A DNA stretch of 64,000 nucleotides from NCBI GenBank assembly GCA_030490835.1, contig CM059971.1, positions 103,110,095-103,174,094 of the forward strand, in the 5' to 3' direction. The DNA is from Annona cherimola. Its lineage: Eukaryota > Streptophyta > Magnoliopsida > Magnoliales > Annonaceae. Of the stretch, positions 17,292 through 29,285 are shown piece after piece. The notes under the pieces are model-generated. The model saw only the letters and a list, made by a program, of their open reading frames with translations. It searched no databases and was not told where the DNA came from. The first letter of the stretch is position 1, and every line of letters begins with the position of its first letter. A program made the translations under genes and the position numbers.

Positions 17292-17802
17292 AGCATCGGT
17301 CTTTAACGCGGTTCATCCGTGATCTTTATTTGGGGGGAAATTTTAAAATCAACCCAAAAGTCCTCTATGGTTGGATTGAACCAACATGCAATAGAACCCA
17401 CTACACGAATTTGTATTTTAGTTACGGGGTAACAGGTAGCTGGTTCCTTTCAGCCCAAGGGGTGCGCATGCTTCTTGGCGTGCAAGCAATGACCAGAACT
17501 TTATTTGCTGGCCTTCTATGACCGTGCCCTGTTTTTATTATATAGAGACAAGAAATTATAATAAAATTCCTCGCCTTCTCATGATCCTGACATTTTATTT
17601 AGAAAATAATAATATAGAAAAAACATCCAATACTTCATCACGGCAGCTAATCACAAGGACTCCAATGCCATGACACAAACAAATCCCCACCCATTTGAAG
17701 TATTAAACTAGTAAACATGAAAATACAGTCTGCTATTACATGCAGTTGAAACCACCTAAAGAAAAAAAAAAATCCAAGAAAGTATAATGCAGCTTGTAGA
17801 AT
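17292..17802. other. OPR-C 3' flank, no gene supported
   Basis: Presumed 3' UTR and downstream sequence of OPR-C. An open frame at 17285-17521 on the plus strand has no recognised similarity. Confidence 0.4.
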
Positions 17803-20353
<2,551 letters not shown>

Positions 20354-20356
<3 letters not shown>

Positions 20357-20441
20357 TTTCTTGGCGCTCGCTTCCCGTACAAATTCGTCTGCGTCGTTTG
20401 TGTCTCAGATATCTCAGTGTTGTTTGTTCTGTGATCTCCAT
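20354..20441 (-). promoter_or_regulatory. Upstream ATG overlapping the OPR-C start
   Basis: An ATG at 20441-20439 lies 85 bases before the OPR-C start, in another frame. Its frame runs through exon 1 and, after splicing, stays open into exon 2, overlapping the main start. If the transcript begins upstream of it, it would reduce OPR-C translation. The TATA box at 20464 places the likely start of transcription very near this ATG, so it may be excluded from most messages. Confidence 0.4.
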
Positions 20442-20463
20442 CGCTCTTTCCTGCCCCGTCGGA

Positions 20464-20470
20464 ATTTATA
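20464..20470 (-). promoter_or_regulatory. TATA box of OPR-C
   Basis: The minus strand reads TATAAAT about 108 bases upstream of the OPR-C ATG. This predicts transcription starting near 20435-20442. Confidence 0.6.
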
Positions 20471-20764
20471 GCCGCTGTTGTCGGTAGCCACGTCTGAACG
20501 AGAGTGCCTTTCAGTTATAATTAAAAAAATTAATTTAACTACTCAATTTTGGTTTGAAGAGTCAACGTATAACTATTTAATTTTTTTGTAAAAAAAAAAC
20601 TATTTAATTTTTAAAATAAAATATAAATTTCAATCAAAGTAGGTTTTAGCGTCGCGAATAAATGCATACACAGGTATGTACATGAGCTTTACTTTTATGT
20701 AACCCGAGGTTTTTCGTGGACGCTCATTTGTATTTATTTTAAGTCACTTCGGTAATGAGACAGA
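20471..20764. other. OPR-C upstream region
   Basis: Upstream sequence of OPR-C, AT-rich beyond about 20520. No further motif can be assigned safely. Confidence 0.35.
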
Positions 20765-21208
20765 ATGAATTACTCTGATCATTGAATTTAGAATAATTTG
20801 TGTAGTGTGTATTTGTGAAGTGATAAAAACTTTGTATGATTTTAGTGTGGAAATCTTTAAAATGTAATAATGTGATATAATAAAGATAATAATGAAAAAT
20901 AAAAAGAATAAAGTTAAAATAGATATATTATATAAACAATTGTATAAAATTTGAAAAAAAAAGTAACTATATAAGAATATATGAAGAAATAATTAAAATT
21001 GTAGAAAATAAAAAATTTTGGATTAAAAAATTTTGATTGGAACAATTTTTTAGTGTAAAAAATAGTCTTAGTTAAGGAACTAAATTTTATCCAAATTAAA
21101 TATATACATTAGCAGTTTAAAACATATAAAAAATGAATATAATAAAATCATTTAATTTATAAAAGCTCTGAAGTTGTATTAACTATTAAAAGTTAAATCA
21201 TGTAACAT

Positions 21209-21490
21209 GATTTCATGCACCGGGTGCACTTAACTTCAGTGCATGTATTTAACCGTTTTTTTTCAAATTTTTTCTACAAGACTATTAATTTAAGTGTATT
21301 TAACATGATTATTAAAATGTCACTAATTTTAAAAAATATAAAAAATATCTAAAAATCTTCAAAAATAATAATAATTGATACGTATGTTAAATATAATTAA
21401 ATTAACAGTCATGTAAAAAAATTTTAAAAAATAAAAAATAATATTTACACTTGGGTGAACTAAAACTAAGTACACTCGGTGCATGAAATC
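21209..21490. mobile_element. Fold-back MITE with palindromic GCACCCGGGTGCA-type ends
   Basis: Left end gatttcatgcaccgggtgcac, right end gtacactcggtgcatgaaatc. The arms pair along their whole length around a centre near 21350. No coding capacity. The counterpart in unit 2 is at 23608-23887. Confidence 0.7.
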
Positions 21491-21715
21491 AGCTCCTTTA
21501 AATCATCTAAATTGTACACAAATATATTCTTAAGCAAATGTGTGCATCAGTGATTTTGTTGAAGATAATTTTTACTCATGATAAAACAAATAATATTAAA
21601 TAATGTGAGTATAGTTGACTTTTATTTTGTCATCAAGGGCTCGTTTGGTATTTTACGCAAGAGGGAAATCATGGGAAATGGTGGGGGCATATTTTCGGGA
21701 TATTTTTCAATACAT

Positions 21716-22100
21716 TCGGGTGCACTTAGCTTCAGTGCACCAGAGTGTAATTAACTTATTTTTTTATTTTTTTAAAAAAAATTTATACAACTGTTAATTT
21801 AGTGTATTTAACATGTGTAATAATTTTTACTAATTTCGAGAATTTTTAAATATTTTTTTGAATTTCTTAAAACCAGTGGCAGTTTTATAATTCCAAATTA
21901 CAAAACTGACACTAATTTTAAAATTTTTTAAAAAATCTAAAAAATCTAAAATAAATATATAAAAAATATTTTAAAATGATAAAAATTGATACACATGTTA
22001 AATACACATAAATTAACAGTTGCATAAAAATTTTATGAAAATTAAAAAAATAAATTTTTATATGATGGTGCACCAAAGCCAAGTGCACCAGGGTGCGCTA
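21716..22100. mobile_element. Fold-back MITE, palindromic-end family
   Basis: Begins tcgggtgcacttagcttcag and ends accaaagccaagtgcaccag. The centre near 21890 holds the inverted pair agtggcagttttataatt / aattacaaaactgacact. Its counterpart in unit 2 is 24107-24475. Confidence 0.7.
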
Positions 22101-22126
22101 TATCATGATCCGAAATTGTTGCGCTC

Positions 22127-22985
22127 ATGCACCCGGGTGCATACAACCTCAGTTAGGGGTGTGAATCGGGGCGGGTCGACATGACTCACTCCTATTTAAT
22201 ACCAGGGCGGGTCGGGATTTTAATGTTTTTTAAAGAAAGGTGGGGGAGGTCAGATTTTGATTTTTAAAAGGATGGCGGAGCGGGTCAAGGCGGGTCAGAG
22301 CAGACCTACATGTTGACCCGTTTTATTATATTTCACATTAAAAAGAAAAACCTCATTTAATGCTAATATTTATATTTTATTTAATTATTTATATTTTACT
22401 TTGACTGATTAGTAACAGATTCAAGCATATAATAATTAAATTTAATATAAATTTGTCTTTTTACTTGATAGTTTTATAAATTTTTAAAAACTTCTTACTT
22501 GACCTACAGTTTTTACTCGACCCGTTGACCGATACCGACCCGAATTTTGTCCCGAGACCTAGTAGAAAAAAGTAAGGGTCAAACAAGATTCTTGAAAAGG
22601 AGGGTCAGGGTTGTGCACACTCTAACCCCGCCCCGACCCGCCCCAATTTCCACCCCTAGCCTCAGTGCACCTCATTGCATTTCACCCATTGTTAATATTT
22701 GTTCGAAAATTTTCCATACAATTGTTAATTTAGATATATTTAACATGCGTATCAATTTTTATTATTTTTAGAGACTTTTAGATATTTATTTTTAATTTTT
22801 TAAAATCAGTAGCATTTTCGTAATTCATAAATTACAAGAATGCCATTGATTTTAAAAAATCAAAAAAATATTTAAAATTATTCAAAAATAGTGAAAATCA
22901 ATACATATGTTAAATATACCTAGATTAACAATTGTTGTAAAAAAATTAAAAAAATAAATTTTTACAACCGAATGCACCGAAACTA
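22127..22985. mobile_element. Fold-back MITE, palindromic-end family, split by a hAT-like insertion
   Basis: The left tip tgcacccgggtgcatacaac is followed by the hAT-like element at 22154-22658; the MITE then resumes with gtgcacctcattgc and ends accgaatgcaccgaaacta. The inverted arms (agtagcattttcgtaattc / aattacaagaatgccattg) lie near 22815. Its counterpart without this insertion is 24537-24868. Confidence 0.65.
22154..22658. mobile_element. hAT-like non-autonomous element, 505 bp
   Basis: Terminal repeats are taggggtgtgaatcggggcg on the left and cgccccaatttccacccct-a on the right, flanked by 8-bp direct repeats acctcagt (22146-22153) and gcctcagt (22659-22666), 7 of 8 identical. The interior is AT-rich with gggtc/gaccc words near the ends and no coding capacity. 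TIR form and 8-bp duplication are hAT features. Confidence 0.75.
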
Positions 22986-22989
22986 AATG

Positions 22990-23170
22990 ACTTCTGTTTT
23001 ATAATCCGTGACCGTGAGCACAGAGGTCGGAAAATCTGACGCATGGCGTGAGGCAAACAAGGAGAGGCTGACGTCACTACGAACGTCAATGTCAAAGTTG
23101 TCAACGCAGTGGTCAACTTCCATCCGTCTCCTTTTACGAATTCGCCTGCGGAAGGCCCAGCCCATCTACG
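22990..23170 (-). other. GC-rich conserved module, copy 1
   Basis: About 180 bases, GC-rich and unlike their surroundings, shared with 25940-26115. They hold many TGACG/CGTCA words (for example gctgacgtcac), sites typical for plant bZIP (TGA) factors. The minus strand has an open frame of 60 codons from 23165 (MGWAFRRRIRKRRR...) that is also open in copy 2. About half the differences change the amino acid, so coding constraint is not evident. It could be a captured promoter or first exon. Confidence 0.45.
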
Positions 23171-23607
23171 TAACGTCTCAATGAATTACACCGTTCATTG
23201 AATTTAGAATAATGTGTAGCTATAAAATTTTTGTATGATTTTAGTGTGGGAATCTTTAAAATTGAATAATGTGATATAATTATGATATTAATAAAAAATA
23301 AAAAGAATAAATTTAAAATAGATATATTAATTATATAAATAATTGTATAAAAATTGAAAAGTAAAATAACTATATAAGAATATATGAAAAAATCATTAAA
23401 ATTGTGGAGAATAAAAAATTTTGATTGGACCAATTTTTTAGTGTAAAAAATGGTCTTAGTTAAGGAACTAAATTTTATTCAAATCAAATATATACATTAG
23501 CAGTTTGAAACATACGAAAAAATGAATATAATAAAATCATATAATTTATAAAAGCTCTAAAGTTGTATTAACTATTAACATTTAAATCATAAAACATTAT
23601 TTCATAC

Positions 23608-23887
23608 ACTGGGTGCACTTAGCTTCAGTGCTTGTATTTAATTTATAATTTTTTTTGAAAATTTTTCTATAAGACTATTAATTTAAGTATATTTAACATG
23701 ATTATTAAAATGCCACTGGTTTTAAAAATTACAAAAAATATCTGAAAATCTTCAAAATTAGTAAAAATTGATACGTGCATTAAATACAGCTAAATTAATA
23801 GTCATGTAAAAAATTTTCAAAAAAATAAAAAATAATATTTGCACTTGGATGTGTTGAAACTAAGTACACCCGAGTGCATGAAATCAG
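23608..23887. mobile_element. Fold-back MITE, palindromic-end family
   Basis: Left end tttcatacactgggtgcac, right end acacccgagtgcatgaaat. It is the unit 2 counterpart of 21209-21490, with the same arms and centre. Confidence 0.7.
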
Positions 23888-24106
23888 CTCTTTTAAATCA
23901 TATAAAGTTGTACACAAATATACTTTTAAGCAAATGTGTGCTTCAGTGACTTTGTTGAAGATAACTTTTACGCACGATAAAACAAATCATATTAAATAAT
24001 GTGAGTATAGTTGACTTTTATTTTGTCATCAAGGGCTCATTTGGTATTTTACACAAGTGGGAAATTATGAGAAATGGTGGGAGCACGTTTCCAAGATATT
24101 TTTCAA

Positions 24107-24475
24107 TGCACTCGGGTACCCAAGTATAATTAACTCATTTTTCTTTATTTTTTGAATTTTTTTTATACAACCGTTACTTTAGTATATTTAATATGTGTAA
24201 TAATTTTTACCAATTTTGAAAATTTTTAGATATTTTTTAAAATTTTTAAAACCAGTGACGGTTTTGTAATTCACAAATTACGAAACTGACATTGAATTTA
24301 AAAAATTCAAAAAGTTCTAAAAATTAAAAATAAATATATAAAAATATTTAAAAATGATAAAAATCGATACACATGTTAAATACACATAGATTAACAGTTG
24401 TATAAAAAATTTTTGAAAATATAAAACTAAATTTTTATACCCAGGTGCACCAAAGCGAACTGCACCAGGGCGCGT
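24107..24475. mobile_element. Fold-back MITE, palindromic-end family
   Basis: Begins tgcactcgggtacccaag; the right end is gcaccaaagcgaactgcacc. Arms agtgacggttttgtaattc / aattacgaaactgacattg meet near 24275. Unit 2 counterpart of 21716-22100. Confidence 0.65.
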
Positions 24476-24536
24476 TGTATCATGATCCGAAATTGTTGCT
24501 CTCGTCGGTGAATTGGGAAAAGGTCTATGCCCAGTG

Positions 24537-24868
24537 GGGTGCATGCAACCTCATGCACCCCGATGCATTTTACCCACTTTTTAATATTTTTTATGCAATT
24601 GTTAATTTAGATATATTTAACATAGGTGTCAATTTTTACTATTTTTTGAGACTTTTAGATATTTATTTTTTATTTTTTTAAATCAATGACATTTTCGTAA
24701 TTCATAAATTACAAAAATGACACTGATTTTAAAAAATCAAAAATAAATATTTAAAAGTCTCTAAAATTTGTAAAAATCAATACGTATATTAAATACACAT
24801 AGATTAATAATTATATAAACTTTTTAAAAATGAGTTTTTGCACCCGAGTATATCGAAGCTAAGTACAG
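24537..24868. mobile_element. Fold-back MITE, palindromic-end family
   Basis: Begins gggtgcatgcaacctcatgc and ends cacccgagtatatcgaagct. Arms atgacattttcgtaattc / aattacaaaaatgacac meet near 24707. The hAT-like element at 24870 sits at its right tip. Confidence 0.65.
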
Positions 24869-24869
24869 T

Positions 24870-25933
24870 TAGGGATGCAACTTGGGTCGGGTTAAACCCG
24901 AACCCGATTTCTAACGGTGTTAGAACTTTCTTTTCTACAACCCGAACTCGGTGAACTTGATTTATAAATGTGATAGGGTCAGGGCTTAAGTGAACCCAAG
25001 CCCGATTTTATTTTATATTTATTATAAAATATATTTTATATATAATATCTAAATAATTTTTCTTTATATTTTTTGTATTTTATGTTATTTATATTTATAT
25101 TTAAATACATGTTTGACATACTGTAATTATATTATAAATAAAGTGTATTATGTTCATTTATATTTATCTTTTATTTCTACAATCTTCTTCATTTATCTTG
25201 TTTTTTATGTTAAATTTTTTCTAAAGATATTATTTATAGATGAATGATCCTATTAGCTCGGATTAAGCAAATGTCCCACTTAGCCCACTTCAAAAATCTC
25301 ATTTATAATATTTTTTTTATTTTTTCTTCATACACTTATTTATTTAATTGTATTTAATATATAAAACAAGTTTTACAATTTTTGGATAAGTGTATATATT
25401 TTTTAAAATTTTTAAAGATAAGAGTATTTTAAATATATATACACAGATGTCTGAAAATCTCAAAAAATATATACACATATTCAAAAATGGTAAAACTTGG
25501 TTTATATGTTAAATACATTTAGATAAGCAAGTATATGAAGAGAAAAAAATTATTGTAAATGAATTTTTTGAGGTGAGCTAAGCAGGACATTTGCTTAGCT
25601 CTGGCTAACAGGATCACTCATTTTTTTATATTATTATATTTTTTAAAAATATATGGTTTGATTGTATATTATTATGTTTACTTATATGATTTGTTATTGC
25701 TATACATTCATATAAAATTTTAAACCTATCACTCTTAAATAAAATGTAAAATTATCAACCTAAATTTCAACCCGAAACACAACTTGAACCTGATTTTGAA
25801 AAATAGAGTTAGAGTTTAAGTTTTACACATAGGATTAAGATTAAGATTAGGAACTTAAGATTAATATTTTATAAATAAAATTAAGATTAAAATTAAGATA
25901 AACCTAAGTTTGATAAGCCTCAGTGCCCCGAAA
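24870..25933. mobile_element. hAT-like element, about 1.06 kb, containing a nested fold-back element
   Basis: Starts tagggatgcaacttgggtcg and is flanked by perfect 8-bp repeats agtacagt (24862-24869 and 25934-25941). The right terminal repeat (cagtgccccgaaa) is diverged, so the right border rests mainly on the target duplication. A fold-back element (25242-25619) is inserted inside. No coding capacity seen. Confidence 0.55.
25242..25619. mobile_element. Fold-back MITE with GATCCTGTTAGC-type ends
   Basis: Left end gaatgatcctattagctcgg, right end ctggctaacaggatcactc. The sub-terminal words aagcaaatgtcccacttagc / gctaagcaggacatttgctt also pair. Relatives lie at 58223-58427 and 61892-62247. No coding capacity. 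Confidence 0.65.
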
Positions 25934-25939
25934 AGTACA

Positions 25940-26115
25940 GTGTATCAAGACCCCCGAGCCCAGACGTCGGAAAATCTGACGCATGGCGTGAGGCAAACAA
26001 GGAGAGGCTGACGTTTCTGTCAACGTCAATGTCAAAATTGTCAACGCAGCGGCCGACTTCCGTCCGTCTCCTTTTCCGACTTCGCCTACGGAAGCCCCAA
26101 CCCAACTACGTGACG
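25940..26115 (-). other. GC-rich conserved module, copy 2
   Basis: Counterpart of 22990-23170. The 3' half (minus-strand frame ...VSLSLFASRHASDFPTS) is nearly identical between copies; the 5' half differs by several changes. The minus-strand frame from 26105 (MGWGFRRRSRKRRR...) is open for 61 codons. No family recognised. Confidence 0.45.
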
Positions 26116-26120
26116 TCGGA

Positions 26121-26612
26121 TGATGCGTGGGTGGGCTTAAGAAAATCAGTAGATGCACGTCATGGTGCTTCATCCGGATGTAGTTGTTGGTGTTCGCCAG
26201 TACTTGAAGAGACGGGATGGAATAGAGATGGGAAGAAAGAAATTGAAGAGAAGTTGCTGTGAATTGATAAACGAGAATTATATTGGAATTGAAAAATTAG
26301 CATTAAAAATAAAAGAAGTAAAATTATATATATTGAAAAATAAAATATTATATTATGAATTTTTTTTCCCTTTACTTTTCTTTTCATGTAACTATTCTAT
26401 TTAATACTAACTTTTTCTTTATTTCCTAGTATTTCGGAAAGTTTTCCACAGTATTTTTGTTATTTCGTTTTGTATGAGAAATCTAATTTGGTTCAAAAAT
26501 CTATTTCAAGTCCTTTGTGTATTGCAGAGCACACCTTAAACAATCTTACAATTTAAGATTTTTTAAAAAGATTTATATTTTAAGATTAATTACAAAGATA
26601 ACCATAAATTTA
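26121..26612. other. Intergenic, no gene supported
   Basis: A short open frame at 26153-26404 (plus) has no recognised similarity. Otherwise AT-rich. Confidence 0.35.
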
Positions 26613-26620
26613 AGGGTACA

Positions 26621-27179
26621 ACTTAGGTAAGGTACCAACAGATCGATCCTTTAGTTACCCTAAAATGGGCAAGGTAGATTCTTATTTTTATACCCATATA
26701 GTATAGTAAGTTCTAAGTAAAAAAATAAATAAATACCCGACTCAATGAGGGTACGATAGGTTCTAAAGTCCGGGTATCCAAAACTGACTCGAATTATTAA
26801 TATATATATTTAATATAGATTTTGTAAAATATCTTTCACAGCGAACAACATAAATATATTCTTTAAATATATATAAAATTGTTTAATTTATCAATTATTT
26901 AGTAAATTTAATAAACATGTTTCAAAAAGTATATTATTATCGTCTTGATTTTAAGTTTTATATAAAACATAATAAAATTACAATTTTCAAATATAATATA
27001 AAGAACATTTTAAAGAACAAATTTGGAACCAAAATGGAACTAACTTGATTTTAAAAAATAAAGTAGAGTATGTTTAAAACCAACTCAACCTAAAATATGA
27101 TAGAATATAAGTTTTGGGGAATAAGATAAGAATATAATCAACCCCGAACAGAACCTATTCAACTCAAGTCGCACCCCTA
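26621..27179. mobile_element. hAT-like non-autonomous element, 559 bp
   Basis: Starts taagggtacaacttaggt and ends ctcaagtcgcacccct-a, flanked by perfect 8-bp direct repeats cataaatt (26613-26620 and 27180-27187). The interior is AT-rich with no coding capacity. Same family as 22154, 53590 and 57404. Confidence 0.8.
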
Positions 27180-27187
27180 CATAAATT

Positions 27188-27521
27188 ATATCATATTGGG
27201 AAAATTCCTCATGTACCAATAACATTTGACCATAATTCTTGTTATACTCACAGCGTTTCATAAATTAATCTAATGCCCAGAACATTTCACTTTTAATTCC
27301 TTAAGATGTTTGTGTCGTCACCATCCATCAGTTATTTCATGCGTTATTTTTTGACCTAACGATATTACCCCCATTCATCTCTCTGCTCCTGCATCGTTGA
27401 ATTTGCTCCTCTTTTTGGCACGGTGGCTGGCCATTCGCCAATCACCGGATGCGAGCACACCATTCCCAATTCGAAGACAAGCTTTGCTTCTACACATCAT
27501 ACTTTCCTCCCAGTTTCCTGT
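27188..27521. other. Intergenic target of the LTR element
   Basis: A GC-richer stretch (27360-27520) continues on the other side of the LTR element (29286-29700). The two halves once formed one sequence. No coding family recognised. Confidence 0.35.
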
Positions 27522-27526
27522 CAATC

Positions 27527-27864
27527 TGATAGGATCCAATTAGCACTCCAGATCAATTTGCTAAGAACAATGATTTTATTAGAAATGAATGACAATTGAT
27601 TTACAAATCAATCCTAAAATCTCAGTTGAAAACGCCGAGTCCCAGAGAATTACTCTCTGTCAGAATTTCCTACACGAACCTATTCTCTCTACTCCCTATA
27701 ACTCAACAACTCAACATGTCTAAAACCCAAAAGCTCACCCATCCTCAGCTCCAGGCCATGGTTATAAACCTAGGCTGAAGCCCGCCGAATTACACCCCTT
27801 TCTTAATACATTGCCCTCTCCCTCCATCGACTGCCCTACCATCCCCTACTAATACTAATTATCA
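27527..27864 (-). repeat. 3' LTR (338 bp)
   Basis: Left copy in plus coordinates, TGATAG start and CTAATTATCA end. It is about 50 bases longer than the 5' LTR because of one block (ending near 27780) absent from the other LTR. Point differences show the insertion is not recent. Confidence 0.88.
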
Positions 27865-28075
27865 TTCCCCACCCCTTAAATTCACCTTGCCTCAAGGTGA
27901 ATATAAAATTCTTACAAAAACAAGAGAACAAACAACAAACGAAACACAAAAGGTCAATCGACATCCAAGCCCAGAAGAAATCATAGCCAAGACCGACCAA
28001 CTCCACCTGGAACAGCAAATGGATCCACCTGGATTCCATACCTTACGAGTTACGCCCACCATAACACACACCACA

Positions 28076-28077
28076 CC

Positions 28078-28108
<31 letters not shown>

Positions 28109-28111
28109 AAA
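28076..28111. repeat. Homopolymer junction C23-A13
   Basis: A run of 23 C (28076-28098) is directly followed by 13 A (28099-28111) inside the LTR element. The exact length should be trusted little, as such runs are prone to sequencing and assembly error. Confidence 0.7.
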
Positions 28112-28437
28112 TCAACTAACTGTATCAAAATAGGTCCACCTAGATCCCACGCTTGAAATATCAAGTTGTCATTCCACACCTTGAATTCTTGTCGCAACAC
28201 CTCCGGCTTGGGCTGCTTGTGATGGCAGCCATGTGAGAAGCACCATACACCTAATTGATTGGCTAAACGATCTCGCTACCATTAGCCTCATCGACTACGA
28301 GAATGCTCTGGCTCCCCTTGTATTTGGCTATTTGAAGCCTTCGACGGTTGTCTGAAGGGCAAAGGGCAAGGGCATTGACATCACACTTCCAAATCGCATC
28401 ACCTCCATGGTCGTTGCTGCGTTTCTAATTCGTTGAA

Positions 28438-28662
28438 CTAGGGACGCCTTGATTGGGATGACCATGACAACCTCTTCCTCTCCCTCCTTGTGGTTTGCCT
28501 GACTAATCTCTCAAACTCCCGGATGTAATCCTCGAGAGCCCCATTTTGCCGTATCTTTGGCAGCAACATTTCCACATTTACCAGATTTGCACTTTCGTTA
28601 GATTGCAAAAAATTGCTAGAAATTGGTGGAACGTGAGGTGATATAGGTGCATTCGACCCCAA
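28438..28662 (-). pseudogene. Gag-like remnant of the LTR element
   Basis: A 74-codon minus-strand frame includes LPKIRQNGALEDYIREFERL, a segment of the type found in the capsid region of plant LTR-retrotransposon Gag. Upstream frames (28722-29012) between the PBS and this point are broken by stops. No further polyprotein follows. Confidence 0.55.
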
Positions 28663-28976
28663 TATGTTGGCGCTGAATCACCAAATGAATCCGATGGAAA
28701 AAACTCCGAGATCGGATTTCCTCACCTGAAATCTAAAGATCTCATCCCCACTTTATCCCATGAGTGACTCAGCTGCTCTAGTTGTTCCCGACGTGATTGT
28801 TCCGATATTGCCGAACTGGTCCGTGGAAGCCTGGTTTCCAATCGATGAAGCTTTGCTTTCTTGCCATGGATCGATTTTCCTAGCGATATCAGCCACCGCC
28901 ACTGGTTCTCCAAGATTCGGATGTAACTGTTGTAGCTCTCTAAGATCACCATTTTTCCATTGGCTGCCGATCGATA

Positions 28977-28990
28977 AGGGCTCTGATACC
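28977..28990 (-). other. Primer binding site of the LTR element
   Basis: The minus strand reads GGTATCAGAGCCC two bases after the 5' LTR end, complementary to the 3' end of plant initiator methionine tRNA (only the first T of TGGTATCAGAGCC differs). Confidence 0.85.
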
Positions 28991-28992
28991 TT

Positions 28993-29280
28993 TGATAGGA
29001 TCCAATTAGCACTCCACATCAATTTGCTAAGAATAATGATTTTATTAGCAATGAATGACAATTGATTTACAAATCAATCCCAAAACCTCAGCTGAAAACG
29101 CCGAGTCCCAGAAAATTACTGTGTGTCAGAATTTCCTACACTAACATATTCTCTCTACTCCCTTCAACAACTCATAAACTTAACATGTCCAAAACCCACC
29201 GAATTACACCCCTTTCTTATTACATTGTCCTCTCCCTCCATACACTGCCCAATCATCCCCTCCTAATACTAACCCTATCA
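28993..29280 (-). repeat. 5' LTR (288 bp)
   Basis: Right copy in plus coordinates, with perfect TGATAG / CTATCA short inverted ends and the primer binding site next to it. Confidence 0.88.
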
Positions 29281-29285
29281 CAATC

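Larger units (their letters stand above)
20765..23179. repeat. Direct segmental repeat, unit 1
   Basis: This unit is repeated in the same orientation at 23180-26120, offset by about 2.38-2.40 kb in the first half. Shared stretches include 21068-21250 with 23456-23640, 21534-21730 with 23930-24125, 22085-22120 with 24463-24500, and the GC-rich end 22990-23170 with 25940-26115. Differences between units are mostly point changes plus element insertions. Confidence 0.8.
23180..26120. repeat. Direct segmental repeat, unit 2
   Basis: Second copy of the segment at 20765-23179. It lacks the hAT-like element of 22154-22658 and instead carries a different hAT-like insertion at 24870-25933. It ends with the same GC-rich module (25940-26115). 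Confidence 0.8.
27527..29280 (-). mobile_element. Non-autonomous LTR retrotransposon, 1.75 kb
   Basis: Two direct repeats (27527-27864 and 28993-29280), each with TGATAG...CTATCA ends, enclose 1.13 kb, flanked by a 5-bp target duplication caatc (27522-27526 and 29281-29285). On the minus strand the primer binding site GGTATCAGAGCC (initiator Met tRNA type) lies two bases inside the 5' LTR, and the purine tract AAGGGGTGGGGAA abuts the 3' LTR. The interior has only a broken Gag-like remnant and no protease, reverse transcriptase or integrase, so it needs enzymes from a partner element. Confidence 0.9.

Noticed and set aside
22983..26105. Claiming the two MGW...FRRR frames as protein genes
   Set aside because: Differences between the copies change amino acids about as often as not, so coding constraint is not shown; reported only as a module.
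28722..29061. Minus-strand frames across the 5' LTR border as genes
   Set aside because: They start inside the LTR and run through the PBS; they are broken leader or Gag sequence.
28760..29065. Plus-strand frame in the LTR element
   Set aside because: It is antisense to the Gag-side leader and crosses the PBS and 5' LTR.
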